Shown: one piece after another, positions 10,851-22,484 of the stretch
Layout of the letters: each line of letters starts with the position of its first letter
Numbering within the stretch: position 1 is the first letter of the stretch
NCBI GenBank assembly: GCA_033782935.1
Contig: JAWQEG010000259.1
Coordinates: 2,041,001 to 2,105,000 of the forward strand
DNA from: Petrolisthes cinctipes
Taxonomy: Eukaryota; Arthropoda; Malacostraca; Decapoda; Porcellanidae
Direction of reading: 5' to 3'
Length of the DNA stretch: 64,000 bases
Notes under the pieces: model-generated
What the model was told of the DNA's origin: nothing
The model's database searches: none
The model's input: only the letters and a program-made list of their open reading frames with translations
Made by a program: the position numbers and the translations under genes

Positions 10851-11586
10851 GGATTTAAGGATCCAGGGGAGGATTAGGAAGGGGGTTATGATAAGGGTGG
10901 ATTGGGTCAGGGACTGTGGGTTGAGGATTAGGATTGGGGAGGTAATGATTGGTGATCCTATTTCTAAACGTGTCAAGAGTGGGGCTATTAACTACGTGAG
11001 ATGGGAGATGATTCCACTCTTGGATGCTGCGGGAAAAGAATGAGTGCCTCAATATATCGGTGCTTGTCTGGTATGTATGGTATTTTAAGTTGTGGCTGCC
11101 TCTAATGCAGTGGTTCTCAACTCATTTCAGGCCATGGTCCACCAGCCCAATTAAAAGAATATCGTAGACCATTCCACTTGGCGGAAATACGCTCTCTCCG
11201 ATATTTTCCAAAATCTGTACGGTTGGTCCTAGCCCTCTATGAGTCTATGTGACCCCTATAAATTTAATCAATATCGGCCCAGTTTCAACCTTTCCTAAAA
11301 GTTTCAACAATATCTGTCCTCTTGTTTTTGTGTTACCAAGTTAACAGACAGCCAAACAAACAAACAGACAGAGAAACTAACAGCGATGAAAACATACTGT
11401 CGTTAACAGACAGAACCAGCATAACACAGCACACAGCGTAACAACTGACCAGAAATATTTCACTCCGTTCTACTCTTCCTCCCTGCTTAATTTTAGATTA
11501 CTACAATTTACAGTTGAAAACAAAATCAAAGTACACCACACCTATAAAACAGCGCAGGACGAATAACACAACTAATCAACTGATCA

Positions 11587-14500
11587 GGGGTGGGATCTTC
11601 AAAGCATCGTAACCGCAGTTATGATTCTCGTAGCGCCATATTTGCTCGCAAGTTGTTCATAACCGCTACGATCGTATCTATCTTCAAAGCCTCGTAAGGG
11701 AGTTTCCGTCAGCCATTATGCGCCATATTTGCTCGTAGCGCTACGAGAACTGAAAAGCACCCTTTAGGCTGATAGCAGGGTCGCGTAGTCGATAAACAAC
11801 CCGTAAATAGTGAGATTTGAGTTTATTTACACTTGGCGCGGCCGACACAGGCGACATAATGGTTGTTGTTGTTGTCACTTATCGGTAAATATAAACAAGA
11901 GGAGGGGATTCAGTGAGCAGCTTAGGAGAATGGAGCTGCAAGTGTCAATTTAAACTGATGCACTGTGAAATACAAAGTTACAAATACTGTTTTTGTGTAT
12001 CATTACTTTTGGAGTGTTTAAGAATAATAGGATATAATGGTGACTTACTAATTGCAGGAAAGTGGCTTCCAGTTACCTGCAAACAAAGCAGAAATTCTTC
12101 ATTGCATAGTTAGACCTAACTTAATCCATGTAGTATGAGTCTTTAATCCATAGTCCTTTGCATGAAGTGGATATTCTTAAGGTTAATAAACTTTCTTTAT
12201 GATTGATTGACTTTCTAATGAAAATATTACAAGCACATTAATGTGATGTGTGAGCTGGTAACATTTAAATAACTGGAATTATATACCTACTGATATATAC
12301 TGGAGATGTGTAAAAGGTTGACCATATTCCCGAATCTAAAGACAAAAATATGTCTCAGAATTAACTAATGCAAATATTATCATGTTGTAAAAGTCTCAGT
12401 AACATGTACCGTACATGAACCTTTCCAACCAATTCAATTAATTTTATTGAACAGTATAATTTAATACATAATTTTCACCTGTTCTCATATTACATAAGAC
12501 TTGTATTTTTCTAAAATAAATGCTTTTCAACAGCATATAACAAATATGTGACTGGTATTGGTTTTTCTAAATGTTTTAATTATAGACTATAAAAAAACCT
12601 ACATTTTATTGACATATGACACCTGTAAAGTCTACAGAAATCCATGATACCTCCCTAGCTATTTGTACTATTAGTTTCCTGCATTATCACAGTTCATTAC
12701 ATTATATATACCTGAGTAAAAACCTGCAAATTTATGATATTGGAAAGCTGTTTGAACTCATGTACTTTCCAACAATGACTGAAAACAAAAAAACACCAAT
12801 TCCTTAATGACTACAGTACTTGTTTGGCACTCTTCACATTGCTTGGACATATCACAAATATGGCAGAGAAATTATTAAAATACAATATGATTAAAGCCAC
12901 AGTACGGCATAAGTATATCCTTATAGTTAATCTTCGAACCTTGATATGTAAATAAAACTAAGACATTAATATTATTGGCCAAAGATAAGAATGCATGAAA
13001 AAAAAGTTGATTTTACTCAAAGAATAATAAATCTAACATGATTTGTGAATGTTAAAAGCTATATTTGAAAGACAAAATATATAATGAAAATAAATAATGT
13101 AATTTCTTAAAAAACATAAGCAGAAGTTAACAATAATTTAGATTGAAACCTACACACAAACCACATAACTAAAAACATACTTGCACACTAATAACTCTGT
13201 CACAAAATATAACACAACTTAAACCACAATAATCATTAAAAAAAAAAATCACACACACACAACAAAACACACTTGAAAACAAATCACCTTTTCTCGATAG
13301 CCTTTTTAATGTTCACCAAAGTTTCTGATATTGTGGCTATATTTTCTACAAGATCCATCAAAATATCCCTTATAGTCTTATGGACAACTAGTATATCTGG
13401 AGCTAGCGTAGCTTCCAGATGAGCTGTCACACCTCCAGCTGACCTAGAGGAAGCGCGACTTGAGGCTATAGAGCTGTAGTACGAATGCTCCTCACTTGGT
13501 GGTAGGTTTTACCAGCTTCGGCAAGCTGTCGCCAGTCAAAACCTCAGTCTTCCACTGTAACTGGCCCGAAGTCCTGCCAACTTGGCCCAGGTCTAGGTGA
13601 AGGGGCCCTTGATGGCAGTCCTGGGTCATCCACATCACCTTATTATGAAATTATGAAAATTAGCAACTTTCATATAATTTTAGAGAAATATTAAGGATTA
13701 TCATTATGAATTAAAATTGTAAAGTCACTCTTAAAGAAAGCAGTATATAATTAGTCATACATGTAAGTACAGCAGCAGTACTGCAATTTTTACTTGGTTA
13801 AAGTACTCATATGATACATATGGAATCCAACAAAGCATCACAAATTTAGTTTTGATTAACATGGCTCCAATTTTTTCGACTACATGAACTGCTAACAGGA
13901 GTTATTTATATGATACACAAAATGTATAAATCACTATGTACTTGACTCCTGTATATTGGGTCATCACTGTACATGTACCGTATTTACTGAAGGTATGGAT
14001 ATATGAGAACATCTTGTATATTTGTTCCTAGGACTAAGGCCTTATGATTTGCACTGTTTAACTTTGAATGGAATTGAGAGGTAATGCTGCTCAAAATGTA
14101 TGTTTTATATATATAAACTCTCAATGTAATTACTTCACATAGTGCCAATGAGGGAAGATTTCCATATTACTAGCCTAGATGAACAGCAGGATATTTTTTA
14201 CTGTTATATACTGTACATACTGCCTGGGTCTTGGAGTCCACAGAAATACCCGACACTTGCACTTCTTTAATGACTTGAGCCATAGCCTCTTCTATGTGGG
14301 TGAATGTCTTTGTGTCACTAGTGTCACCACCTGAAATATAACGAAAAATGGTACATAATTCAATAACAAAGCAGAACCAAGCAGAATAAATTACAATACC
14401 TGCTGGTTATCGTATTAAAATGGTACTGTATCTAAATCAGGCAATGGACACCCCCCCCCCCCCATCCTTCAACCTATGTGTGCCCATGCCAACAGCCGAA

Positions 14501-15283
14501 TCCACAATATAAATAATGCTTATATAATTTATTTCCTTGATCTGTCTTTCAATAAAACTGTTTGAAGTCTTAGTTATTATATTGCACTTGCCAGATTTCA
14601 CTACATATGGTATATTTCTGCCTGTTACTTGGTAATGGCAATCAACTGTACAGATTTTGAGATTAATATAGAAACTACTGTAGGTAGGTGTAAAGGAAAT
14701 AAAACAGTGACAGTAGAAGCTAAAAGAATATGTACGTAACCTCACCTATCTTAAACTAAACTAGCCAAACCTAACCTAACCAAAAATCTATATACAATAT
14801 ACCAGTGATTGGCGTGATATTAAAAATATACCCGGGGGGGGGGGGCAGCTGCCTTATCTCCACTGTTGTGTTAAATGTTTATCAACACAGTATAATAATT
14901 CACTTTCCTGTCTTTTGCTGTTAATTCCTGTCTGATGTAACTTGGTGACTGTGTCATCTCTATCAGCTGGTGGTGAGACAATGTTTATTTGTTGACATTG
15001 TAATACTACGTTATGATTGGCTTACAGTACCAAGGACATATTGTTTCCTTCATTGTGATTGGGTGAGAGCCAGTCAGCTGGGTGGCGGGATGAACAAAAC
15101 ACACGGAACGAAACGGGCAGCGACGCTCGCTACGAGGATATCATCGTGAGCTACGAGGGAGGTTATGAAGCTTTGGAGATACCAACTTATGATCCTCGTA
15201 AGCCACGATCAAATATGGCGGCTACGAGATAGTAAAGGTGATCGTAGCGCCACCAACTTACGATGCTTTGAAGATCCCACCCC
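11587..15283. mobile_element. Harbinger-like element with perfect 26-bp TIRs
   Basis: 11587-11612 and 15258-15283 are exact inverted repeats beginning GGGGTGGGATCTTCAAAGCA. Subterminal regions (11600-11760 and 15120-15257) contain further diverged, inverted copies of words such as CTTCAAAGC, GCTACGA and CATATTTGCTCG. The element holds a degraded Myb/SANT-like accessory gene (13287-14322, minus), which points to PIF/Harbinger, but no transposase was found. The TSD is unclear. The remainder (about 11850-13280 and 14330-15110) is AT-rich with no supported gene; short G and C runs occur near 14450 and 14835. Confidence 0.72.
13287..14322 (-). pseudogene. Degraded Myb/SANT-like accessory protein, 3' exons only
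   Basis: On the minus strand one exon-like piece (about 14322 down to 14225, preceded by an AG acceptor) reads THIEEAMAQVIKEVQVSG and ends near KTQ. A second piece starts at about 13638 after AAG with GDVDDPGLPSRAPSPRPGPS. The C-terminus ends at about 13287 with a helical segment (LVENIATISETLVNIKKAIEKR and neighbours). A stop and a frameshift separate the parts between 13500 and 13560. The arrangement (acidic helix, Pro/Ser linker, C-terminal coiled helix) matches exons 2-3 of the Myb/SANT-like genes at 37209 and 49138. The DNA-binding exon was not found. In Harbinger elements this type of protein aids TIR binding and nuclear import of the transposase; that is family knowledge. Confidence 0.45.
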
Positions 15284-15934
15284 AGGAATAGCTGCGTGAA
15301 TCTTGGACATTCCTTTTAAAATTTTGAATAAATTTAGAAACTTTGTGACTCGAAAGGCTACTTAGCAGCTTCAACCTGAAGATTGCCAATATATTTCTTA
15401 AATAGGAATAATATATGAAAATGAATGGCCAGTTACCGTAATTATCATGATAAAATTTTTCGTACTGAATATTCAATAAATTTTATGCACTTATTTCCAG
15501 TTTATTACCAAATAAAGTGGACGTTCTGTGGACCACCCAAAAAGTCACCATATGGACCACCAGTTGAGAACCATTGCCCTTGTGGATCGTATACTTGTAG
15601 GGTGTATATAGGTGTCTTTGTCTATGTCAACTAACTTGTTTGTGAATTTTTATATCATCTGCTGTCTGTGTATCTGTCTTCGTGTTGCCAATGGGTCTAG
15701 TTTTGTGCCTTGTTTAAGCAAAGTGACTGATGTAGTGTGTCTGTAATCACGTCTGGCCCATCTGGCAGTTTTATTTTGTATGGTCTCTAATTTATTGATA
15801 TATAGTTAGTGTGTGGGTCCCAGACTGTGTCGCAATACTCTACGTGTGGCCGAATGAATGTATTATAAGCAATAATTTTGATGTCTGTGTAACACCTACT
15901 GAGGTTCCAGCTCAAGAACCCCAGCATCAGTGGT

Positions 15935-16245
15935 GTTATTTAAATTAATGTAGGACTAATAATTCAAACTTGAGAGACAGAAAAAGATTTAGACAAGAGG
16001 ACAACGTAACAGGATGCAAGATATGTGGAACAGATCCAGAAAACTTGACTGTACTGGCTTATATGTTGAAGAAAAAAGAAAATTAGAAAATTGCGACAAC
16101 CTTATATTGAATGCAAGGAAAACATCATTGGAGAGCTGTCATTCGACAGTGGAAAATGTTTAGACAATATAAAAGGATATCTTTATAAATGTTGGAAAAT
16201 AAGAGAGAAGAAATTAAAGGAACTCCTCAACAAATAAACGACAGA
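15935..16245 (+). pseudogene. C-terminal scrap of a non-LTR retrotransposon (zinc knuckle)
   Basis: The plus strand encodes an RLRDRKRF...CKICGTDPENLT segment resembling the terminal CxxC...H...C knuckle of several non-LTR polymerases, then, after frame changes, a basic helical end (KIREKKLKELLNK) and a stop near 16239. The catalytic domains are absent. From 16250 to 16480 nothing is recognised. Confidence 0.55.
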
Positions 16246-16479
16246 AGAGGGTCCGTTGTAAAGGCTATCCCTCGACATCATCGTATCGGCGGCATGGCAA
16301 CATTCAATTTATAGAGGCACAGAGTGACAGAGGTCCGGTCAGAGGGTACTAAACTCTACACAGTGAACAGTGGTCAGTTGTCTGGTAAGTTAATAGAATT
16401 AATTATATGTTACAGTAGTTATCAGTTTATAAAGACGATGCCTTCCTAACACTACAATAAAAGGTGGGTATTGTTTTGG

Positions 16480-16930
16480 TAAATATTGAAAGAATTACCG
16501 TTGTTGAAGTTCCTCAAGCTGTCTGGCCGAGTAGCCTCGAGCTCCTGAGGAAGGCCATGGCCTGAACCGGGCTTTCCCACAGTGCCCTCAGAGAGTGTAT
16601 GTTGTGTTGTTGGTGAGTGTGGTTGTGTGCGTTGCAGTCTTCAATAATGTGTTCAATAGAATGGGGTGTTGTGTTGCATCCCGTTATTGCGTATGGTTTT
16701 TCTACCTTGATTACCCACGTATTTAGACCATTCTAAGACTATTTTCGGTATTTATTGAAAGAATTACCGTTTTGTAGCAGTGTTGCCAGATCTGGCTAGG
16801 TCCCAGTATTTTGCCCTGGTCATTTCCTGTACTTTACCACTGTTATTTCCCGGTAAGGTAAATATTGAAAGAATTACCGGGTAAATATTGATTGAATTAC
16901 CGTTATTGCCTACGGTTTGGTAAATCTTTG
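16480..16930. mobile_element. Cluster of broken MITE copies with a retroelement scrap inserted
   Basis: A reverse MITE starts at about 16480 (GGTAAATATTGAAAGAATTA) and resumes at about 16682 (CGTTATTGCGTATGG). The gap, about 16508-16680, is the 3' end of a minus-strand non-LTR element (zinc-knuckle-like CNTTPHSIEHIIEDC) flanked by near-repeats CCGTTGTTG and CCGTTATTG. At 16747 a forward MITE begins immediately after CTATTTTC, the same position used by the Merlin insertion at 791. It degenerates after about 16857 into abutting MITE termini. A T run (about 16950-16970) follows. Confidence 0.75.
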
Positions 16931-17144
16931 GAATCTTGCCTCCATCTTTTTTTTTTTTTTTTTTTTTTTAAGAATCGTCTTAAAATGAAAATATTTGATG
17001 TTTTTTGTTTAAATTGATTTTCGGAAATGATGTATTTTCATACTATTCCCACCCCATTCCTACCCATACAATCTTGGGGGAGAGCCTGGGAATCCAGGGG
17101 TTTTGGGTGGGGGAAAATGCGTAAATTATCATGTTTGAGTTTTA

Positions 17145-17527
17145 GGTAAATATTGAATGAATTACCGTTATTGGGTACGGTTTTTCTACCTTCATTACCT
17201 ACTTATTTAGACCATTCTAAGACTATTTTCTTCTATGGCATTTTCTCTGCAAATGCCCCATTTCCAAGATAAGGCATATTCAAATGGGGCATTTTGAAAT
17301 TAGCCTGACCTTACCTGACCTGACCTGACCTAACCTAACCTAACCTAACCTAACCTAGACCGCATCAGACTACCGGGACCTAACCTGGGCAAACTACCGG
17401 GACCTAACCTGGGCAAACTACCGGGAAATAACCGTGGTAAAGTACAGAAAATGACCGGGGCAAAGTGCTGGGACCTAGCCGGATCTGGCAACACTGCTAC
17501 AAAACGGTAATTCTTTCAATAAATACC
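17145..17527 (-). mobile_element. Complete MITE copy with perfect 8-bp TSD
   Basis: Same family as 327-665 in reverse orientation, 383 bp. The termini are GGTAAATATTGAATGAATTA and the TTCAATAAATACC end. The target GAGTTTTA is duplicated exactly at 17137-17144 and 17528-17535. The TTAGG-type tract (CCTAACC orientation) at about 17325-17356 is longer than in other copies. Confidence 0.92.
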
Positions 17528-17549
17528 GAGTTTTATAGTGACTTCATGA

Positions 17550-17690
17550 TCAGGCAGAAATGTCGAAATTTGAAAATGCGAGCCAACTTTTGAAATTATG
17601 ATCAGCCATAAATGTCGAAATTTGAAAATCCGAGCCAACTTTTGAAATTATGATCAGCCATAGATGTCGAAATTTGAAAATGCTTTTGAA
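17550..17690. repeat. Tandem repeat, about 56-bp period, 2.5 copies
   Basis: The unit contains ATGTCGAAATTTGAAAATGC, GAGCCAACTTTTGAAATTATG and ATCAGCCATA. The words GAGCCAACTTTTG and CGACATTTATG also occur in the 75-bp repeat at 59400-59680, so the two arrays are related. Confidence 0.8.
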
Positions 17691-17867
17691 ATGAATTGTC
17701 TAAAATCTAGGGTGGAAATTGCAAGATTTTGGAAAATCCCCAAGATATTGGAATTTTTGGATATTTTGGGAAGATATTCACAAAAATAGGGAAAATCAAT
17801 TGATCATAAAACAATAAGGTAATGAAATTTTGAAATCACACTAACCAACCTAACCTAACCTAGACCG

Positions 17868-17970
17868 AGGTGTCCTTCGGCCCTAACCTTGATATCCTTC
17901 GGCCCTAACCTTGATATCCTTCGGCCCAAACCTTGATGTCCTTTGGGCTAACCTTAATATCCTTCTTTAG
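17868..17970. repeat. 22-bp minisatellite (CCTTCGGCCCTAACCTTGATAT)n
   Basis: Four to five units, decaying to the right. The reverse complement has the core GTTAGGGCCGAAGG, matching the array at 20050-20230 (GTTAGGGCCGGAGAAGG) and a short copy near 22665-22720. Confidence 0.82.
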
Positions 17971-18425
17971 TGTGTATTTCCAAAACAAAAAATAACATCA
18001 AACATTAACATATCAAGATTATCCCCTCTCCCAAAAAATACACAAATAGTTTATACTGAATGCTTACCGAAATGAAAGTTGGTGGATGCATAGGTAAGAA
18101 TAGTGGAGAACTTTGCTCTATTTTTTTTTCTGCTTGGAGACGTATTTCTGACACCACAATTTTTTTCCATAGTCCAAAGTAGTGTCTTATTCACAATTGT
18201 CACAGTTTTTCTTATCTAAAATAAGTTTGTGGCACACGCACAAATCAAATAGTGCCCTGGAGTCAGAAACATACCGATGGTGAAATTCAAGGAGGCCCAT
18301 ATCACAGTCTAAACACCTACTAGGGGTAGTAGTAACACTCGAGAAGGTAGAGCTGACAGACGCCATGATTTCAAGAGGTCTGAGGTTACAATGAGCCGGC
18401 TTCCTTCTTCAATCTTCACCTTTGC
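17971..18425. other. Non-coding spacer sharing a dispersed repeat with 19.8 and 22.7 kb
   Basis: 17990-18090 (ACATATCAAGATTATCCCC...AATGAAAGTTGGTGGATG) resembles 22750-22880 and, inverted, 19920-20030. The remainder to 18425 shows no supported gene. Confidence 0.5.
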
Positions 18426-18429
18426 TGAG

Positions 18430-18660
18430 AAGGCCATCAGTGTTGACAGGTGCAGGGAAATTTCTCTGCTTTAGGGAGTATTGAAGTGCACACATGGAAA
18501 TATAAAGATTGTTCAAGAGTAATTAGGGAAATTTCTACCAGACAAAATACCAAAAAAAAGGTCCGTGTTTAAGAGTAAACAGGGAAAAATTGAGGTAAAA
18601 AGGGAAATTCCGATGTTGAAGTGAGGGAAATTTGTCAAGCAGGCTGGCAACACTGAAGGG
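18430..18660 (+). mobile_element. hAT-like MITE fragment, copy 1
   Basis: The sequence, including the phrases AGGGAAATTTCTACCAGA, CAAGAGTAAT/AACAGGGAA and CTGGCAACACTG, recurs at 28666-28973 and 34780-34990. The right end GGCTGGCAACACTG corresponds to the TIR of the complete copy at 28666. Confidence 0.7.
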
Positions 18661-18689
18661 CATCATAAGAGTAGTTTTTCAACCTTTCA

Positions 18690-19390
18690 TATGACGTGAG
18701 GTAATTCTGGGGAATATTTAGGGTAAATTGTGTGCAAAATCCCAAAGCAATTCACAAAGGAAATATAACCTACAGTTGTGTAACCTCGGTATGTAATACA
18801 GTGTTTGAATGACAGATTTTTACTTTGTTATGTTTTATGAGAATATGGTGACTACCATATGGGTTCAGCCATATTGTTTATTGACATCAGAGTGTGAATA
18901 CATGAACTTGCATATTGTTACGAAACCAGCTTTGACCGACAACTTAACCCATCATAAAGGTATTGTACATTATGTTAACTATATGATTACTGATTTTCAT
19001 TAAATTTCGTTACGAGGAACGCGTCCAAAGATTATCCCGAAATATAATGAAAATCAGTAATCATATAGTTAACATAATGTACAATACCGTTATGAAGGTT
19101 TCATTTGTCAGTTTCATCACAATATGCAAATTCATGTATTCACTCTCTGATTTTTCTAAGTCCAAAATGTCGATAAACAATTAACATGGCTAAACCCATG
19201 ATAGTCACCATATTCCCTTAAAACATAACACAGTAAAAATCTGTCATTGAAACTATATTACATATTGTGGTTACACAACTGTAGGGTATATTTCGTTCGT
19301 GAAGTTGGTTAAGTGCTGTCTCTCACCACATGATATTTTCCATAAACTTTACCCTAAAATATTCACGAGAATACTTGATAACACTGCTAG
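18690..19390. repeat. Large palindrome, arms about 320-340 bp
   Basis: The left arm (about 18690-19000) and right arm (about 19035-19390) are inverted copies. Clear matched words are ATTGTACATTATGTTAACTA with GTTAACATAATGTACAAT next to the centre (about 19003-19032), ACAGTTGTGTAACC with GGTTACACAACTGT, and TTTAGGGTAAA with TTTACCCTAAA near the ends. The arms have diverged by substitutions and small indels. It is a foldback element or an inverted duplication; the outer ends carry a CAGTG/CACTG word near AACACTG, as in the neighbouring hAT-like repeats. Confidence 0.85.
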
Positions 19391-20045
19391 CCTTATTTGT
19401 CTTATTCTGTCAACATTAATGCATTGTGGGTTAGAAGACAACAGGTGCTAGGTCATAGATATGTTTTTGTATTTTATATACTCAAACCATTATCCCTATG
19501 TATTATAACAATGATAGAAATAATTTATATAATTTTTAGGTTATTTTGTATTCATCATACCCATTATTCTGTTTATTCCTTCTCAGTCATTATTTTACTA
19601 TCTGGGAACTGGGTATATGCACGTGAGGAAGGAGGCTGGAGCTGGAAGAAGGTGAAATAACCGGTGAGTTAGTAAGGTGTTCACTGTTATGGCGTCCATA
19701 GGCTTTCTCCTCGTATGTGAACAGCTGTTTAAAAGAAAAATTTGGCCTCATACCTTTTCACCACAGCTATGGATTTTACTCTAGGGGCCTTATAAATTTG
19801 TGAGTATGACGCAATCTTATTTTATATACGAAAAACTGAAAATTGTGGACAAGACACTTTGAATGTACTGGTATGCATCTCCACCACTGGTATAGCTACA
19901 CCAGGAGTACACCTACACTACTGCATTCAACATCCATCAACTTTCATCTTTCAGTAAGCATTCAAGATAACTATGAGTTCATTCCTTTTTGGAGAGAGGA
20001 TCATCTTGATATGTTAAGATTTGATGTTTTTTGTTTTCGGAAATG
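19391..20045. other. Spacer; dispersed repeat at 19840-20040
   Basis: No supported gene. 19850-20040 is an inverted diverged copy of 22750-22930 (AACATCCATCAACTTTCATC, GATCATCTTGATATG). Confidence 0.5.
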
Positions 20046-20049
20046 CACA

Positions 20050-20230
20050 CTAAAGAAGGATGCCATATTTAGGGTCGGAGAATGCCTCAGTTAGGGCCGG
20101 AGAATGCCACAGTTAGGGCCGGAGAAGGCCACAGTTAGGGCCGGAGAAGGCCACAGTTAGGTCCGGAGAAGGCCACAGTTAGGGCCGGAGAAGACCACAG
20201 TTAGGGCCGGAGAAGACCACGGTTAGGCTG
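20050..20230. repeat. 22-bp minisatellite (GTTAGGGCCGGAGAAGGCCACA)n
   Basis: About eight tandem units with few changes. The TTAGG core and GGCCG word link it to the inverted array at 17868-17970. Confidence 0.9.
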
Positions 20231-20319
20231 AATATACAATACAGTGAACCCAGTACTTCTGTAAATTTACCATATGAATAAAGGTGGGCATTGTTTTCAC
20301 AGTATTGTTACAGAAGTAC

Positions 20320-21010
20320 TCTGTTCTTGGGTAGGACCACTCAGTGTTACCACATCCGCATAGGTCCAGGGAATTTGCCCCGGTCACTTTATGAAAGTTT
20401 GAACCGGTTATATCCCGGTAATTTGCCCAGGTTAGGTCCCAGTAGTCTGCTGTGGTCTAGGTTAGGTTAGTTCAGGTCAGACTAATTTTCAAATTATGTT
20501 TGTAAAACGGGGCATATCTCGAAAACACCATAGATGAAAAGTGTGTTAGAATGGTCCAAAATAGTGGGTAATGATACTACAATATATAATATAGTGAACT
20601 CAGTACCGGTATTTCTCTAATTTTACTAATGTGGATATTGTTTTCACCCGTAAATATGAATAAAGGTGGGGGCTAATATTGGGTAAGGGATCGATTACCT
20701 TTATCAATACTCAGTGGTATTATCTTGTGAAAATGTATTCTTGGTATTATTACAGAATAACTGGGTTTTTAGCTAGGATCGCGCAGTGTTACCACATCCG
20801 GCTAGGTCCCGGGAATTTGCCCCAGTCACTTTATGATACTTTACTTCGGTTATATCCCGGTATTTTGACCAGGTTAGGTTCCGGTAGTTTGCCCAAGTTA
20901 GGTCCCGGTAGTCTGCTGTGGTCTAGGTTAGGTTAGGTCAGACTAATTTCCAAATTATGTTTGTAAAACGGGGCATCCGAGAGAAACACCATAAATGAAA
21001 AGTGTGTTAG
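20320..21010 (+). repeat. Two diverged copies of a MITE-related sequence in tandem
   Basis: 20335-20600 and 20785-21030 share CAGTGTTACCACATCCG, GGTCCCGGGAATTTGCCCC, TATATCCCGGTA, AGTCTGCTGTGGTCTAGGTTAGG and GTGTTAGAATGGTCCAAAA-like words in the same order. They are a diverged subfamily of the GGTA MITE (same interior order), without recognisable TIRs. Confidence 0.75.
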
Positions 21011-22480
21011 AATGCTCCAAAACACTAAAATATACAATATAGTGAACCCAGTTCTTCAGTAAATTTACCGTATTCTTTGTTAGATATTTTAATTTTAAGA
21101 TACAACATTTCTGTAGCGGGGCGACGAACTAAGGTCATGTGGACAGTGTTACCAGATCCCCTTGGCAAATTTACGAAAGATCCAGCAGGCAGTTGTGTAC
21201 AATATGTCTGACCTACCCAATCAGGATACTTTTAGCTCCTATCCACAGGATCTATTTTATTTTTAAAGGCCCCGAAGGACAATAAGTTAGGTCCCAAAGG
21301 ACATTAAGTTAGGTTCCGAAGGTAACAACAGTGTAGGTTAGGTCAGGTCAGGTTATTTCTTCTGGTGATAAAAAAAATTAGGTATTATTCAAGCGTTTGT
21401 CCATAATCATTGCCATCAATTATTTTCTGTCAAATACATTTCTTAATACATGTACCGGTACGTCATTTCCTCATTGGTTATTTCTGTCGCAAATACATAG
21501 CTTTCGTAATCCAACTACCCTTAATTTCAACAGCCAATCAGTGTGCTTGTTTACAATGACTTCCCTTTGTACCGAGTGTCTGTCTGTCCCTGAACGTATT
21601 CTTCAGTACTGTTTTGAGAATAACAAAGCCAGTTTAAACCGATAACATGTCCATGGAATAAAACTGACATCAGTGAACTGCCCCACGTGTAGTAAGGCCT
21701 GTATTTACTGCCATTCTCAAATAAAAAGGTACCATAATACCAATTCAAGATGGCCACAGAGTGTTTACATTGTCCCGGTAGACTGCAAAGGTTAGCCCCC
21801 GATAGTTTGCCCCGGTTAGGTCCAGGTAGTTACCACCATCCTGATTAGGTTAGGTTAGGTCAGGTAAGGTCTACCTAATTCTTTTTAATGCATTGTAGTG
21901 ATTTTCAGACAAATATGTAATTCATATCTAGTGAAAATGAGTGGTTTTCGAGATTGGGTAGGGGGAGGCAGGGGGGGGGGGTTCCAAATACACTCATTTG
22001 CGACGGATGTGAACAACAAATTCGTTAAAAACACATTATGAAACATCATTCTGAAAATCTCGAGTCGAAAAGACACTATGGACAATGGCATGAATATTAC
22101 CAAAAATCATTAATCCCAATATAAAATGATTGAATTTCCCTCTCAACTGGGCTACTTATTGAACATTCTTCAAACGATTTCCCAAGTGTGAACAATATTT
22201 GCCTATAATATGGAAGTATTCTTGTATCTGGCAACACCGCACGTAGAGGCGGGAAGTCGGGAACCCACTAGGAAAGCCGCGCTCCCATTTTAAAGTAAAT
22301 ACATACAAATGTTATTAATGTTTTTAACGTATTTCCAAATAATATAACGGTCTCCAAAATATAAATGGAAAAGAAATGGGTGATTATGGTTGACAGAATT
22401 TGTGAAAATTGAGGACGCAGATAATCGCAATATTTACCAAGGTGGGTATTGTTTTCACCCATAAATATGAATAAATGTGA
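21011..22480. other. Non-coding stretch with interstitial TTAGG fragments
   Basis: CCGAAGGACAATAAGTTAGGT-type repeats lie at about 21265-21325, followed by GGTTAGGTCAGGTCAGG. At 21775-21870 another CCCCGATAGTTTGCCCCGGTTAGG block ends in GGTTAGGTTAGGTCAGGTAAGG, which is the MITE interior without ends. A G run is at about 21972-21982. No gene supported. Confidence 0.55.
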
Positions 22481-22484
22481 GTAT

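Larger units (their letters stand above)
11108..15576. mobile_element. hAT-type element with CAGTGGTTCTCAACT TIR, itself carrying a nested element
   Basis: The left end CAGTGGTTCTCAACT and right end AGTTGAGAACCATTG are inverted repeats with one mismatch, of the form common in hAT elements. The 8-bp flanks CTCTAATG (11100-11107) and CCCTTGTG (15577-15584) each differ by one or two bases from the uninterrupted site CTCTAGTG seen in copy 1 of element B, so this is an aged 8-bp TSD. Without the nested element at 11587-15283 the hAT is only about 770 bp and has no transposase: a non-autonomous element. Confidence 0.82.
10851..15925 (-). mobile_element. Retrotransposon B, copy 2, split by a 4.5-kb hAT-type element
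   Basis: 10857-11107 repeats the 3' end of copy 1 (C-terminus of the RT, including the Pro/Asn-rich tail). The match breaks at 11107 and resumes at 15585 exactly where copy 1 continues (TGGATCGTATACTTGTAGGG), then runs to about 15924, where it is 5' truncated. The two arms therefore form one truncated element interrupted by the hAT insertion at 11108-15576. Confidence 0.85.
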
